Below, in pieces: positions 10,488 through 21,167 of a stretch of DNA of 64,000 nt. Positions within the stretch are counted from its first letter, which is position 1. Each line of letters starts with the position of its first letter. The stretch lies in assembly GCA_023213315.1 (NCBI GenBank), contig JAKCPI010002845.1:55087-119086 (forward strand), written 5' to 3'. The translations under genes and the position numbers were made by a program. The stretch is from Euborellia annulipes. Lineage: Eukaryota; Arthropoda; Insecta; Dermaptera; Anisolabididae. The notes beneath the pieces are model-generated. The model made no database searches. It was not told where the DNA came from and saw only the letters and a program-made list of their open reading frames with translations.

Positions 10488-10551
10488 ATAAATAGAAAAG
10501 AAAATACTGTTTATAAAATTCAGGAAACCCGATTCAATATATTGACACTCC

Positions 10552-10882
10552 ATACCATGCACAGTCTTGAGAGATGTTATACAAGATAGTCATTTCTTGA
10601 AGTAATAGATACGTAGGGCTTATAGCTTGTACTTCAATCAGGATTGGTATACAGGAGATCAAAAATCAGCAGCTAATTGTATTTCATTATTTTTATTCCC
10701 ATCACTTTGACGTTTCGATCTGTTCTGAGGATGGTCCCAACCGAGATTGAAACGCCAACGTGATGGGAATAAAAATAATGAAATACAATTAGCTGCTGAT
10801 TTTTGATCTCCTGTTTACCAATTCTGATTGAACTACCAGCTATAAGCTCTACGTATCTATTACTCAAGACTGTGTGGCATGG
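10552..10882. repeat. Foldback element with hammerhead-like centre
   Basis: Arms 10552-10715 and 10745-10882 are complements, for example GCAGCTAATTGTATTTCATT on the left. The right arm lacks part of the outer sequence. The centre holds CTGAGGA...GAAAC (10725-10753). A third partial copy in the same orientation as the right arm follows at about 10903-11010 with its own CTGAGGA...GAAAC. Confidence 0.75.
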
Positions 10883-11310
10883 AGCGTCAATAATTGGTTT
10901 CTATCTGTTCTGAGGATGGTCCCAACCGGGATCGAAACGTCAACGTGATGGGAATAAAAATAATGAAATACAATTAGCTGCTGATTTTTCTTTTCCTGTT
11001 TACCAATTTTGATAGAAAATATTGTGCACTTGCTCAGAACTCACTCACTTGTCAGTTCATTTGAGTCGGAGCAAGTGCACAATACTTGAAATTGAAAACC
11101 TGAGATTATTTAGATTTTTAAACGATTCAATTATAAATTAATGTTATTAAGGATATAATTATTCAAGCATATTTATTTATACCAATTGGTACTTTTAAGA
11201 TTATCTAGTGCGTAATTAGAGGTTGGAGACGTTGGGGGGGGGAGGTAACCCCCAGGAGAGAAAAAAACTTTGTCCAAAATATGTGGTCGAAGATAATTTG
11301 TTTGCCTTCA

Positions 11311-11628
11311 TTTTTCTTTCTCTTGTATATGTTAATAAAATATTTCGGTATATAGAGAGAAAGTATTGGTTCCATGACAAAAATACGATGACGAGATTTC
11401 GATGGTAATACATGTTTTGAGGTCCCGAGTCGAAAAAAGTGAGTCCCTCAAAATGGTTCTGTAGGTGATTTTGATTAAAATTCAAAAATCAATTATTTTT
11501 TAGATTCTCTTTAAAATGTATATTTTCATTTCGCTCCCTAAATTGTTTGAAGCACACTTTACTCTTGTACTTCATAGGGAAGATATGAGAAATTTCGGGT
11601 GCCATGGAAACAAAAATATAAATATTTC
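11311..11628 (-). repeat. Family A, minus orientation, truncated
   Basis: Runs from the terminal TTTCTTTCTCTTG through GAGAGAAAGTATTGGTTCCA and CCTCAAAATGGT to the AAATATAAATATTT segment. The hairpin end is missing. Confidence 0.65.
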
Positions 11629-11852
11629 CCTTTGTTTTAAATTATCCATCTTTCTTCTGTACCAAGGGTCGCGGGGTCACATCCCATCTCATGTGACAAT
11701 TTATTTCAATTTAATTGGGTTCTGATTGAATGCCAAAAAGGAGAGAACTTAAAAATAATTATCTTCTCCCTCCCCACGGCCATATCCTGGGCGAGCCTCT
11801 GAGGTTATCAATTTTGGCAATCTTACTTTTTTACTTTCTTTTGCCTATGTAT

Positions 11853-12494
11853 ACAGGGTGTCCGGTAAAGAATGGATAACCTTGAAATGTCTTATAGTAT
11901 AACTTATGGCGTTCAGAAAAAAAATTGAAACAAAATATATCATAAGTAGTACCTAAGATATGATTTTTTTAAAAGAAAGGTCTAATTTTTTTACCTTGTT
12001 TTACTTTTATGAACACTACGATCAGAAATGAATGGATTCCATCGGTTTGTTGTTATTTTATTATTATACACGAACTATGCTAATAGATAAACAGTGAATA
12101 GTATGACTAGCTATTGCACTTTTTTATTAAAAAATTAGCAAATTCCAATAAAATAGCCAGGTGGTCGTTTTAACACTGATTCAAAGTAAATCACGATAAT
12201 TGCAATAATAATAATTTTTTAATAAAAAAGTGCAATAGCTAGTCATACTATTCACTGTTTATCTATTAGCATAGTTCGTGTATAATAATAAAATAACAAC
12301 AAACCGATGGAATCCATTAATTTCTGATCGTAGTGTTCATAAAAGTAAAACAAGGTAAAAAAATTAGACCTTTCTTTTAAAAAAATCATATCTTAGGTAC
12401 TACTTATGATATATTTTGTTTCAATTTTTTCTGAACGGCCATAAGTATACTATAAGACATTTCAAGGTTATCCATTCTTTACCGGACACCCTGT
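11853..12494. repeat. Young near-perfect inverted-repeat element
   Basis: Arms of about 285 bp (11853-12137 and 12211-12494) differ at only a handful of positions. The ends are ACAGGGTGTCCGGTAAAG and its complement. The spacer is about 73 bp. It sits inside a family A copy, whose pieces flank it at 11830 and 12515. No ORF. Confidence 0.85.
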
Positions 12495-12514
12495 ATGTTA
12501 ATTTACTGTACCGG

Positions 12515-12710
12515 TACATATATATAGAGAGAATGTACGGTATTGGATTCATGTCAAAAATTCGATGTCGAGATTTTGATGGATATACAAAAGATTTCAA
12601 TAGCAAAATGAGAATATACATTTTAAAGAGCATCTAAAAAATAATTGATTTTTGAATTTTAATCAAAATCGTTGGAGCGAATTTTGAGAAAATCGCAAAA
12701 AACTGAATAA
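12515..12710. repeat. Family A, rearranged fragment
   Basis: Starts in minus orientation (TATTGGATTCATGTC, TTCGATGTCGAGATTTTGAT) and switches at about 12592 to plus-orientation body (CAAAATGAGAATATACATTT). Confidence 0.6.
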
Positions 12711-13154
12711 ATGTGGACGGGCTCTCAATTAACTCAGACGCCGAAAAATGACCTTAAAAAATGTAAATTAAAAAAAAAATCATTAGATAGGCCTACGAAT
12801 TGATATAAATAAATAATAATCAACGTCAACAGTCCAAGCCCACAGTCAAAGAAATCTCTTCCTCAATGCAATGCATGCTAAATGATTATTAAGTATCGCT
12901 AAAAGTGTATAGCAGTATGGCTTAAAATGCCGAAGTGATAAAGTTTAAATTTATGTTGAATGCAAAAATCAAATGGTGTTATGTAAATTAAGAAAAGGAA
13001 GTGAATAATTTAAATTAATTAAAAAAAAACTAAAATGAATATGTAATAATATGAATAATGAATAAGTTTTTATATTGAATAATGAGTTTATTCTTAAATT
13101 GAGCATAGACTACTAGAAATTCAAAATATCTAAACTCGAATAATAGGAATTTTG

Positions 13155-13447
13155 TAAGAAAAATCTGGTGTGATTGGTCGCACAGCACACAACTTTCTCT
13201 TACATTAAGTAAGTTCAAAGTTGTGTTCTGGACTTGTACCACCAGATTTTTTTGTGTCGAGATATATTTAGTTTCCGATAGTTCGGTACATTTGAATTTG
13301 AAAAATTTAGAAACAGAAAAATATTTATTTATTAATATTTTTGATACCATGGCAATCAATTCATCTATATTTCCTTTGAAGTACAAGAGTAAGTGATCTT
13401 CATAAGATTTCAATAACAAAATGAGAATATACATTTTAAAGAGTATC
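13155..13447 (+). repeat. Family A, 5' half
   Basis: A hairpin (TCTGGTGTGATTGGTCGC to CCACCAGATTTTT) plus the first part of the body. It runs straight into the hairpin of the next copy. Confidence 0.75.
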
Positions 13448-13551
13448 TGGTCGCACAGCACACAACTTTCTCTTACCTTTGGTAATCGAAAGTTGTGTTC
13501 TGTGCTTGCCACACGAGATTTTTTGTGTTGACATGTATTTAGTTTCCGAAT

Positions 13552-13830
13552 GCCCTCGGGGCTTGGTGTAGGGGTTAGAGTGCTAACCTCGTATACCGAA
13601 CGTCGCGGGTTCGGACCCCAGGCAGTCCGATTATTTTATTTAAGGCATTTGGATACCAAATGACTTAAATAAGAATGCCTGGACCCCAAATAATATATAT
13701 TCATAACGGTTATCGTCAAAGTCTTAAATGGCCTAAGTTGCCGAAAAGACTGTATGAATGTGTGGGTGCATGTGAGTGTGAATGAGAAAAAAGTGTGAAT
13801 GTTTAAAAAAAAAAAAAAAAAAAAAAAATA
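13552..13830 (+). repeat. SINE1, full length, inserted in family A
   Basis: tRNA-like head GGGGCTTGGTGTAGGGGTTA with B box CGGGTTCGGACCCC, body TCTTAAATGGCCTAAGTTGC, and an A tail. Confidence 0.85.
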
Positions 13831-14064
13831 CTTTTTTTTTTATAAAACAACCACACCCTTTCTTCTCCTCCCCCTCTCTCCCTCCCACTCTCTTTGCCGT
13901 TTTTTACCTTTTTTCTTTTCAATTCTTTTTATTTGTTATTATATTATTTTTTTTTTGGGGGTTTGGGTTTTTTTTGCCATTTGTTCCTTACTTACCCCCG
14001 GCCCAGGGGCCCCCGCGGCGCGGGCCTGGGGGGGCGTCGGCGGCCCCCCCCAAAAAAAAAAAAA
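13831..14064. other. Homopolymer-rich patch, probable artefact
   Basis: Pyrimidine runs are followed by an abruptly GC-rich string of G and C runs, then an A run. It has no counterpart in other SINE1 or family A copies. The overlapping open frames here are not credible genes. Confidence 0.5.
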
Positions 14065-14610
14065 AAGTTTCCGTACATTCGATTTTCAAGATGTAATATT
14101 CATAAACATGGCAAAATATTTATATTATGTTACCATGGCAAACATTTCACCTATCTGTTCTATGAAGTACAAGAGTAAAGTGGTCTTCAGAAGATTTCAA
14201 TGACAAAATGAGAATATACATTTTAAAGAGAATCTAAAAAATAATTGATTTTTGAATTTAAAAAAAAAATCGTTGAAGCAAATTTAGAGAAAATCGAAAA
14301 AAAAAACTGAAAATGTGCATCAGTAAAGTACTGGTACTTTTTGGTCGGTATTGTTCAAAAGCTTCGTGTCACGTCCCATGGGGTACCTACTAACTTAAAT
14401 ATAAAATTTCAACTTCCTAGCTCTTTTCGTTCTTGAGATATTTTGTTCACAGACACACAGACAGACCATGTCGCGAAAACCACTTTTTTGGATTCAGGGG
14501 ACCTTAAAACGTGTATATCCATCAAAATCTCGACATCGAATTTTTGACATGAATTCAATACTTTCTCTCTCTATATATATTACATATATACACAGGTAAG
14601 AGAAAGTAAA

Positions 14611-14973
14611 AATAATTGATTTTTGAATTTAAAAAAAATCGTTGTAGCAAATTTTGAGAAAATCGAAAAAACTGAAAAAGTACATCAGTAAAGTACTATT
14701 ACTCTTTGGCCGATTTTGATTAACAGTTTATTTTAAGGCCCTAGGGTCCTAACTTAAATATAAAATTTCAACCTCCTAGTTGATTTCCAAAATGCTTTAA
14801 ATTGAACCCAGACAGACACACAGACGGAACAGGTCACGAAACCCACTTTTTTGGACTCAGGGGACCTTAAAACGTGATTATCCGTCAAAATCTCGGCATC
14901 GAATTTTTGACATGAATCCAATACTTTCTCTCTCTAAATATATTAACATATACATATAGGAAAGGGAAAGTAA
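14611..14973 (+). repeat. Family A, 3' part in tandem
   Basis: Begins at AATAATTGATTTTTGAATTT, just after the end of the previous copy, and ends at a GGGAAAGTAATAAAA terminus. Confidence 0.7.
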
Positions 14974-15011
14974 TAAAATTCTGATGATTTTTGGCAACCC
15001 TTTTACGACAC

Positions 15012-15115
15012 TTTTTTTTTTTATTTATTTAAGGTCTTTTTCAGCATCTGAGGGCATTTAGATCCCGTCCCTATTGATTCCAATTGATTGATATCCAATT
15101 CAATTGAAATAAATT
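15012..15115 (-). repeat. SINE2 fragment
   Basis: Contains the SINE2 signatures AAGGTCTTTTTC and GATATCCAATTCAATT (plus strand as written). The tRNA-like head is missing. Confidence 0.6.
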
Positions 15116-15154
15116 TCTTAGAATTCAAAATGTAAAATTTATAAATAAATTTAT

Positions 15155-15310
15155 ATTCAGTGGACCTCAAAACGTGTATATCCATCAAAATCTCGATATC
15201 AAATTTTTGACACGAATCCAATACTTTCTCTCTTATATATATATATATATATATACAGAGGTAAGAGAAAGTAAAAAATTGTGTGCTGTGCGACTAGTCA
15301 CACCAGATTA
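15155..15310 (+). repeat. Family A, 3' end plus hairpin piece
   Basis: GTGGACCTCAAAACGTGTA through the terminal palindrome, followed by GACTAGTCACACCAGATT. Confidence 0.65.
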
Positions 15311-15404
15311 CCCCCTCCGAGAAACTCCTCTGGTTCAACAAATAAAAACAAATAAACATAGGTACTCCCACATTTGTTAATATTTTTATGTCTAGTCATG
15401 TCTG

Positions 15405-15585
15405 AATCGACACACAGACCATGTTGCAAAAACCACTTTTTTGGATTCAGGGGACCTCAAAAATCGACATGTGTCGTAAAAAAAAAAAAAATATATTCAT
15501 CAAAATTCGGCATCGAATTTTTGATATGAATCCAATACTTTCTTTCTTTTTATATTCATATAGAGGTAAGAGAAAGTATATAATT
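15405..15585 (+). repeat. Family A, 3' fragment
   Basis: ACACACAGACCATGTTGC through AGGTAAGAGAAAGTA, with a short A-run insertion inside. Confidence 0.65.
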
Positions 15586-15784
15586 GTTTCCTTACGATTT
15601 ATGGAAATAAATTTGGTTATCCTCTCAAAACACGGATATAATAATACGAAAGAAAGTACTCAGTGAAAATGAATCTCTTCTTAATCTTAATACGATTATA
15701 TTAATATTTTTTAAATATATTACTCATTGCATAAATAAATATTGGCACTATCTTAAAACTTCCTAACACCATTGAGTCGTACCC

Positions 15785-15858
15785 CTCAAATGACACAACC
15801 ACACTAATGCCTAATGTTCCTCACACAGACTCGGCATTAGTGTGCGTAGGTCGTTTGA
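15785..15858. repeat. Short inverted repeat
   Basis: CACACTAATGCC on the left pairs with GGCATTAGTGTG on the right. The outer parts CTCAAATGAC and GTCGTTTGAG pair imperfectly. A small hairpin MITE is likely. Confidence 0.6.
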
Positions 15859-15859
15859 G

Positions 15860-16466
15860 TTGCCTATGAGTGATATTTTATTAAAATATTCCAAAATGTT
15901 TTGAATAGAGAGGTGCTGCCTATGAATTGAATAGGAAGGCTCTACTTGTCTGAACAAGTTTTAATCGGTCTTCTTATTCTATTACCATAGGCCTAGTATA
16001 TAAAAAGTATAATATAGAAACAAAACTCAGTAATTGTACAAATAATTTGATCAAAAGGAGAAATATATTTTGGTAAACACAACGAGTAAATAGTAAAATT
16101 AATTTACAAGCGGCAATAAACTCTTATTTGTTAGAGGAGAAGAGAGAGTCGGTGAGAGAGAGAGAGAGTGTGTGTGTGCTAGCAAAAGAGGGGAGAATTT
16201 GCACGAAAGAATGGCTTAAAATAAAGATGGATTGAATAATTCCTTAGTGTACCGGTAAATGAATTAGTTAAAAAAAAAAATCAGAGTATTATTTATATTC
16301 TTTGTACGTAAAAGGGAATTGTTGTTTGCTTGGCTAATCAAACGAATGTTAAATAATATTTTTACATATAAATGTAAAATGTTAATTATAAATTATATTT
16401 CAATTTGTTTATTTATCTTATTTTATTCAAATTTAATCAACGATTTAAAAATAAAATGTAAAATAC
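15860..16466. other. AT-rich stretch with GA repeat, probably intron
   Basis: Nothing coding seen. A GAGA/GTGT microsatellite lies at about 16141-16182. If the first exon at 16467-16524 is real, this is the start of its first intron. Confidence 0.4.
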
Positions 16467-16524
16467 CTTTAAAACTAAGGAGGAAAGCTACGCGAACAGG
16501 AGCGTGCTGACCGGTGGACGCCAT
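16467..16524 (-). CDS. Candidate first coding exon of a minus-strand gene
   Basis: On the minus strand CAACATGGCG (Kozak-like, AAC before ATG) opens MASTGQHAPVRVAFLLSFK, followed by an AAAG|GTATTT donor. The exon is 58 nt and ends in phase 1. The surrounding 250 bp is less AT-rich than its flanks and holds promoter-like sites. The N-terminus is mildly hydrophobic, but I cannot call a signal peptide from 19 residues. The next exon was not found. The 10012-10132 exon has the right strand but an incompatible phase for direct joining. Family unknown. Confidence 0.45.
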
Positions 16525-16659
16525 GTTGCACAAACACTTTAATAAACACAACACAGATCAGATGTAAACTCTATGATGTCTCTCCGACGACTGAGGTAGA
16601 GGGCGTGGGGGGGCTTCTTATTAGGTGAATAGGGCTCTTTGGAAGGTAGCTAGGCCAAA

Positions 16660-16745
16660 TTTGTCCAATCTTATTGGTTGAAGCGAATTTCAGCTGGGGA
16701 TCGAGTTTATGCATTTATGATGACGTATGTGATGACGTACTAATC
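16660..16745 (-). promoter_or_regulatory. Putative promoter with CCAAT box and two CRE-like sites
   Basis: Upstream of the 16524 start on the minus strand lie a CCAAT box (ATTGG on plus at 16673-16677) and two TGACGTA motifs at 16721-16727 and 16733-16739, only 12 bp apart. CRE-like pairs are typical of CREB/ATF-bound promoters. Their role here is inference. Confidence 0.4.
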
Positions 16746-17016
16746 AAAGACCACCCCCTCCCCTCGACCCCATCCCACCACACGATGGCTTTTTTTTAAG
16801 TGATTATTCAAAAATTACTCATTACGATCTTTGTTGTAACATGAAGGGCCCGCGTCAGGATTAATCGGAGCGACATTATAATTAATATAAATTAATAAAA
16901 TAGACGAATTAACTCAATCTTTTTTATATTTAATTATTTATATTAATTCATTGAACAATTTAAAAGAAATAAATTCAAACACAGATTCCACAGAAAGAGA
17001 TCATATCTTATTTGAA

Positions 17017-17102
17017 AAAAAATTTGGTGTGACTGGTCGCACAGCTCACACTTATCTTAGGTAATTGAAAGTTGTGTTCTCTCCTTGTCACACCAGATTT
17101 TG
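17017..17102 (+). repeat. Family A hairpin alone
   Basis: TTGGTGTGACTGGTCGCAC to TTGTCACACCAGATTTT. The body is absent. Confidence 0.7.
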
Positions 17103-17150
17103 CCGGTCGATATATACAGTAATTTTTTAGTTTTTAGAGTACGATATAAT

Positions 17151-17505
17151 TTTTTACTTTCTCGTACCTATATATTTTAATATTTTAATATATAGAAAGT
17201 ATTGGTTTTATGTAAAAAATTCGATGTCGAGATTTTGATGGATATACACGTTTTGAGGTCCCTTGAATCAAAAAAAAGTGGTTTACGCAACATGGTCTGT
17301 CTGTGTATGTATGTGTGTGTCTGTTAACAAAATATCTCAAGAACGAAAAGAGCGAGGAGGTTGAAATTTTATATTCAAGTTAGGTACCCCCCCTGGGACG
17401 TGACACAAAGCTTTTGAACAAAATCGACCACTGAGTACTAGTACTTTACTGATGCACTTTTTCAGTTTTTTTTTCGATTTTTTCAAAATTCGCTCCAAAG
17501 ATTTT
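17151..17505 (-). repeat. Family A, 3' half, minus
   Basis: TTTACTTTCTCGTACC, AAGTGGTTTACGCAACATGG, and AATTCGCTCC at the inner end. Confidence 0.75.
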
Positions 17506-18116
17506 TTTACTTTCTCTTACCTAAATGTATAAGTTAATATAGTTACAATATATATATAGAAAGAGAAAGTATTGAATTCATGTCAAAAATTCGATGTCGA
17601 GATTTTGATGGATCTTCATGTTTTGAGGCCCCCTGGATCCAAAAAAGTGGTTTTCGCGACATGGTCTGTCTGCGTTCAATTTAAAGCATGAAGGAATTGA
17701 GCTACGAGGTTGAAATTTTATATTTAAGTTAGGCATCCACCTGAGGCTTGAAAATAAGCTTTTTATCAAAATCAGCCAAAATGTACTAGTACTTTACTGA
17801 TGTAGTTTTTCAGTTTTTTTCGATTTTCTCAAAATTTTCTCAATCGCTCCAACAATTTTATTTAAAATTCAAAAATCAATTATTTTTAGATGCTCTTTAA
17901 AATGTATATTCTCATTTTGCAATTGAAATCTTCTGAAGACCACTTTACTCTTGTACTTAATAGGAAAGATAGGAGAAATGGTTGCTATGTTTATAAATTT
18001 TACATTTTCAATTCTAATATATCGGCGGAAACTAAATATATGTCGACACAAAAAATCTGGTGTGACAAGCACAGCAGAAAGTTGTGTGCTGTGCGACCAG
18101 TCACACCAGATTTTTT
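17506..18116 (-). repeat. Family A, full length, minus
   Basis: Starts with TTACTTTCTCTTACC and ends with the hairpin CACCAGATTTTTT. The CAGACA segment is shortened. Head-to-tail with the preceding partial copy. Confidence 0.8.
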
Positions 18117-18192
18117 ATTTGTTTAACTTCTTTTTCTGAGGCTATTTAGATTTCAGTCCCTATTTATTTCAATTGATTGGTATCCGATTTGA

Positions 18193-18662
18193 TTCAAGAT
18201 TCAAAATTTATAAACAGAAAAATATTTATTTTAAAAAGTTTATTTTCACGCGTCTGAGGGGTACTTAACTTAGCCTATCAACAGTGGCGTCATTTCAACT
18301 TTTTCTTGGGGGGGGGGCAAACATTTTTTTTCTTAAAATTTACTTACAAAATAGGTACTCAAATTTGGCCAAAAAATATTTAATTTAATTAATTGTTTAA
18401 TTAGTATACTCGTAGATGTATTTTAGAGTATTTTATTTAGAATAATATAAAATTTTATAAAAATCAGAGCCCTTGGGGGGGGGCAAATGCCCCCCCCTCT
18501 GCCCTCCCCCCTCCCCAAATGACGCCACTGCCTATCAATAAATATAAAATTTCAACCTCGTATCTCATTTATTTCATACATTATTTTGTTCAGAGATTGA
18601 CACTCACAAGGGACCTCAAAACACGAATTTCCATCAAAATCTCGACATCGAATTTTTGAACA
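18193..18662 (+). repeat. Family A body interrupted by a hAT-type MITE
   Basis: Body sequence on both sides (TTATTTTCACGCGTCTGAGG and ATAAAATTTCAACCTCG) is split by the MITE at 18282-18530. Confidence 0.7.
18282..18530. mobile_element. hAT-type MITE, TSD CCTATCAA
   Basis: TIRs CAGTGGCGTCATTT and AAATGACGCCACTG are perfect. The duplication CCTATCAA at 18274-18281 and 18531-18538 is perfect. It belongs to the same family as 30684-30961, sharing the internal AAATTTACTTACAAA and AATATAAAATTTTATAAA segments. Confidence 0.92.
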
Positions 18663-19320
18663 CTTAGTAGGTCTATCTTTCTTCTATTTGAGTGCCGGGA
18701 TTAACTCGATTAAGTCAAGGTCACCAAACCATGTAACAGTATAAGAATAAGCCTGGGTTTATTAAACAAAATTTTTATTTTGATAGCGAGTGACTAATTT
18801 GCAAATCTTTTAATAAATCAGGAACTTATAGTGATTATACGTGTTTGTTTTTTTAAATTCTTGTCCAAAAAAGAAAATTATAATTATGGATTCTACCATA
18901 ACAAGGCGGTCTCCTAACTAAGAATACGAATAAGAACAGAGAGAAAGAGAGCTAAATATTAAATAAAGAACTTTCACTGGTAGGGGAAATAAATCGGTCG
19001 GGGTTCGCAACCGGGTGTTTCGAAATCTTAAATAAAACGTAGAGTATATGTGAATGTGTGTGAGTGTGTTATTGACGAACGACATTGGCAAGAAGTCTCT
19101 CCACTTGAATCATTCATAGTGATTCTTCCTGCGAATGAGATTGCTCTGTACTGGTTTTTAAGGTAATGTTTTCATATTTTTTTAAATCTGAATTAACTAA
19201 ATTTGATTAATAAAACCATAAATAATAAATCATAATAAAATTCAATAGTATTTTTAAATCACTTGTTTTGTTTCTTTGATTCTTTTGTTTTATTATAATT
19301 TAAAGAATTTAGTAGCATGG

Positions 19321-19452
19321 ATTTTTTTTTAATTTAAGGTCTTTTTTCGGTATCTAGGGCCATTTATACCCCATCCCTATTTATTTCAAATGATTAATAG
19401 CATATTCAAATGAAATAAATTTTTCGGGACGGGAAGCGAACCCGGGACCTTA
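19321..19452 (-). repeat. SINE2, minus
   Basis: On the minus strand, a B box GGTTCGCTTCCCGTCCC is followed by a body and an A-rich tail (on plus, TTTAAGGTCTTTTTTCGG near the low end). Confidence 0.7.
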
Positions 19453-19685
19453 GGCACGAAAATATTTATCAGGTCTTTATAAACATATAAGTGAAATTTT
19501 ATTCAATAACGCATACCGTTCTTGTAACTCTGGATAATTGACTTTTAGTTTTTGTTAAATGACGTAGCGAGTGTAGATAGTTTTAGTTTTTTTGATCATA
19601 TAGACTTTGGACAGTGCATAAATACAAATTACCTATGTTCCAAGCATATTTAATTATACAAATTGTTTTAAATAAATATGCCTGG

Positions 19686-19988
19686 CAGTGGCGTAACGTA
19701 CACCCCCGCAAATCTCGCGGGGGGGGGCCCGGACCTTGTGGGGAGCCTGCGGGCCGGGCCTTGAAAAAAATTTCGGACAACGCCGATAAAATTTCGTTAA
19801 AAAGGTAAAATGATTTAAATGGGAAGCAAAAAAAAAAAATTTCCGCAAGGCGGCAAAAAAAAGGTAAAATGTTTTTTACGGGAAGGGGAAAAATTTTTTG
19901 CAGACCGGCAAAAATTTCGTTTCCGGCCCAGAATGGGGCCCGAAAAAAAGGTTGCGGCGGGGCCCAGCTAAAATACGTTACGCCACTG
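19686..19988. mobile_element. hAT-type MITE, TSD ATGCCTGG
   Basis: TIRs CAGTGGCGTAACGTA and TACGTTACGCCACTG (one-base difference in the inner part) with a perfect 8-bp duplication ATGCCTGG at 19678-19685 and 19989-19996. The interior holds tandem AAAAGGTAAAATG units that recur in two other MITE families in this window. The overlapping open frames are MITE sequence. Confidence 0.92.
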
Positions 19989-20405
19989 ATGCCTGGGTCA
20001 TTTGTATCTATGGTACTCGTATCTATTAGCTCACTGACGGACCCAGGCCCATCGTCTTTTGACAGAAAAAAATTATATGTATAAATGCTAATTTGTTACT
20101 AGAACTAAAATATAATAAATCATTGTTAACCCCATTATCTTCCACTCTTTGAATGCCATACTGGCTCTCTCCACAACTTCTACATAAAAAACTTCTGCCC
20201 CCTTACCTAAACAAAATCCTGGGACTGCCTCTGTAAAGGCATTATATATTGTTTAAAGGCTAATGGCCAATAGGCCGAAAAGACTAATAGTTCATGAAAT
20301 ATAATACATTAATAGCAATTTTTTTTCTTTTTTTGCTCAATTTTTTTTTTATAAATACTAATTGAAGGTATATAAGGCGAGAAGGAAATATTCCCGAAGA
20401 AAAGA

Positions 20406-20690
20406 AGTCAATATTATTTCATTAATTTAATAAAAAATATTTTAATCAAACGCTGATGTTTCGGTTTGAATCATCGAACCATAGTTGAAGCTGGAGGCCT
20501 ACGGACTGCCAATTAGAGAAAAATATTCAACTATTTATATTATATTATTTCATATTAACTCTTTAATTAATAGCTTGAATAAATTTCATAGATATAAAGC
20601 TCCGATAATGTTTCAAACAGAAACCGAAATGCCAGCGTTTGATTAAAGATTTTTATTAAATGAATGAAACAATATTGGCTGCTTTTTTTG
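20406..20690. repeat. Foldback element
   Basis: Arms carry ATCAAACGCTGATGTTTCGG on the left and CCGAAATGCCAGCGTTTGAT on the right, extending outward through TTTAATAAAAA. It lies just upstream of gene 3. Confidence 0.7.
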
Positions 20691-21167
20691 GAATATTTCC
20701 TTCACGTTTTCCATTTTTTTAATAAATTTTCAGTTTTGTTCCCTTTCATTTTCCTTTTCTCAAATTTGACTTGTTCACTAATTTTATACAATATCTTTAT
20801 ACGGTATTTATTTTCAAAACTGTTCATAGACCCCGTTCCTAACTAAGCTAAATAATATGTGGATGTTTATGAAAATTTTTTAATTGCTTAATAATGACGA
20901 ATGGACAAAAATATTTTTTCCTTAGTTGCTTAGTATTTTTTCAAATATGATGACCTATTTAAAAATTAATATAATCAAAAACAGATTAAATATTAAAATC
21001 ATGAATTTAATCTGATGCCGAAAAAACCTTAAACAAATATCATGGATTATAGCCATCCATATTCTTATTATTTATTTTTTAAGAAATTTCATTAAATGGA
21101 TCAAATTGTCTCCCAATGTACTAATTTTTTAATAATATATTAATTTCTATTTTATAGGCCTAATATA

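Larger units (their letters stand above)
13448..14608 (+). repeat. Family A, full length, interrupted by SINE1
   Basis: The hairpin starts at 13448. The copy is broken within AGTTTCCG, resumes at about 14065 and ends in GAGAAAGTAAAA. AGTTTCCG is found on both sides of the inserted SINE1 as its TSD. Confidence 0.75.

Noticed and set aside
13030..13512. 160-codon minus-strand frame
   Set aside because: Made of family A hairpins and body in antisense; identical peptides appear at other copies.
13782..14203. Three overlapping 94-134-codon frames
   Set aside because: They run through a SINE tail, a homopolymer patch and family A body.
10132..16467. Direct splice from the 16467-16524 exon to the 10012-10132 exon
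   Set aside because: The first ends in phase 1 and the second is open only in phase 0; joining gives an immediate stop.
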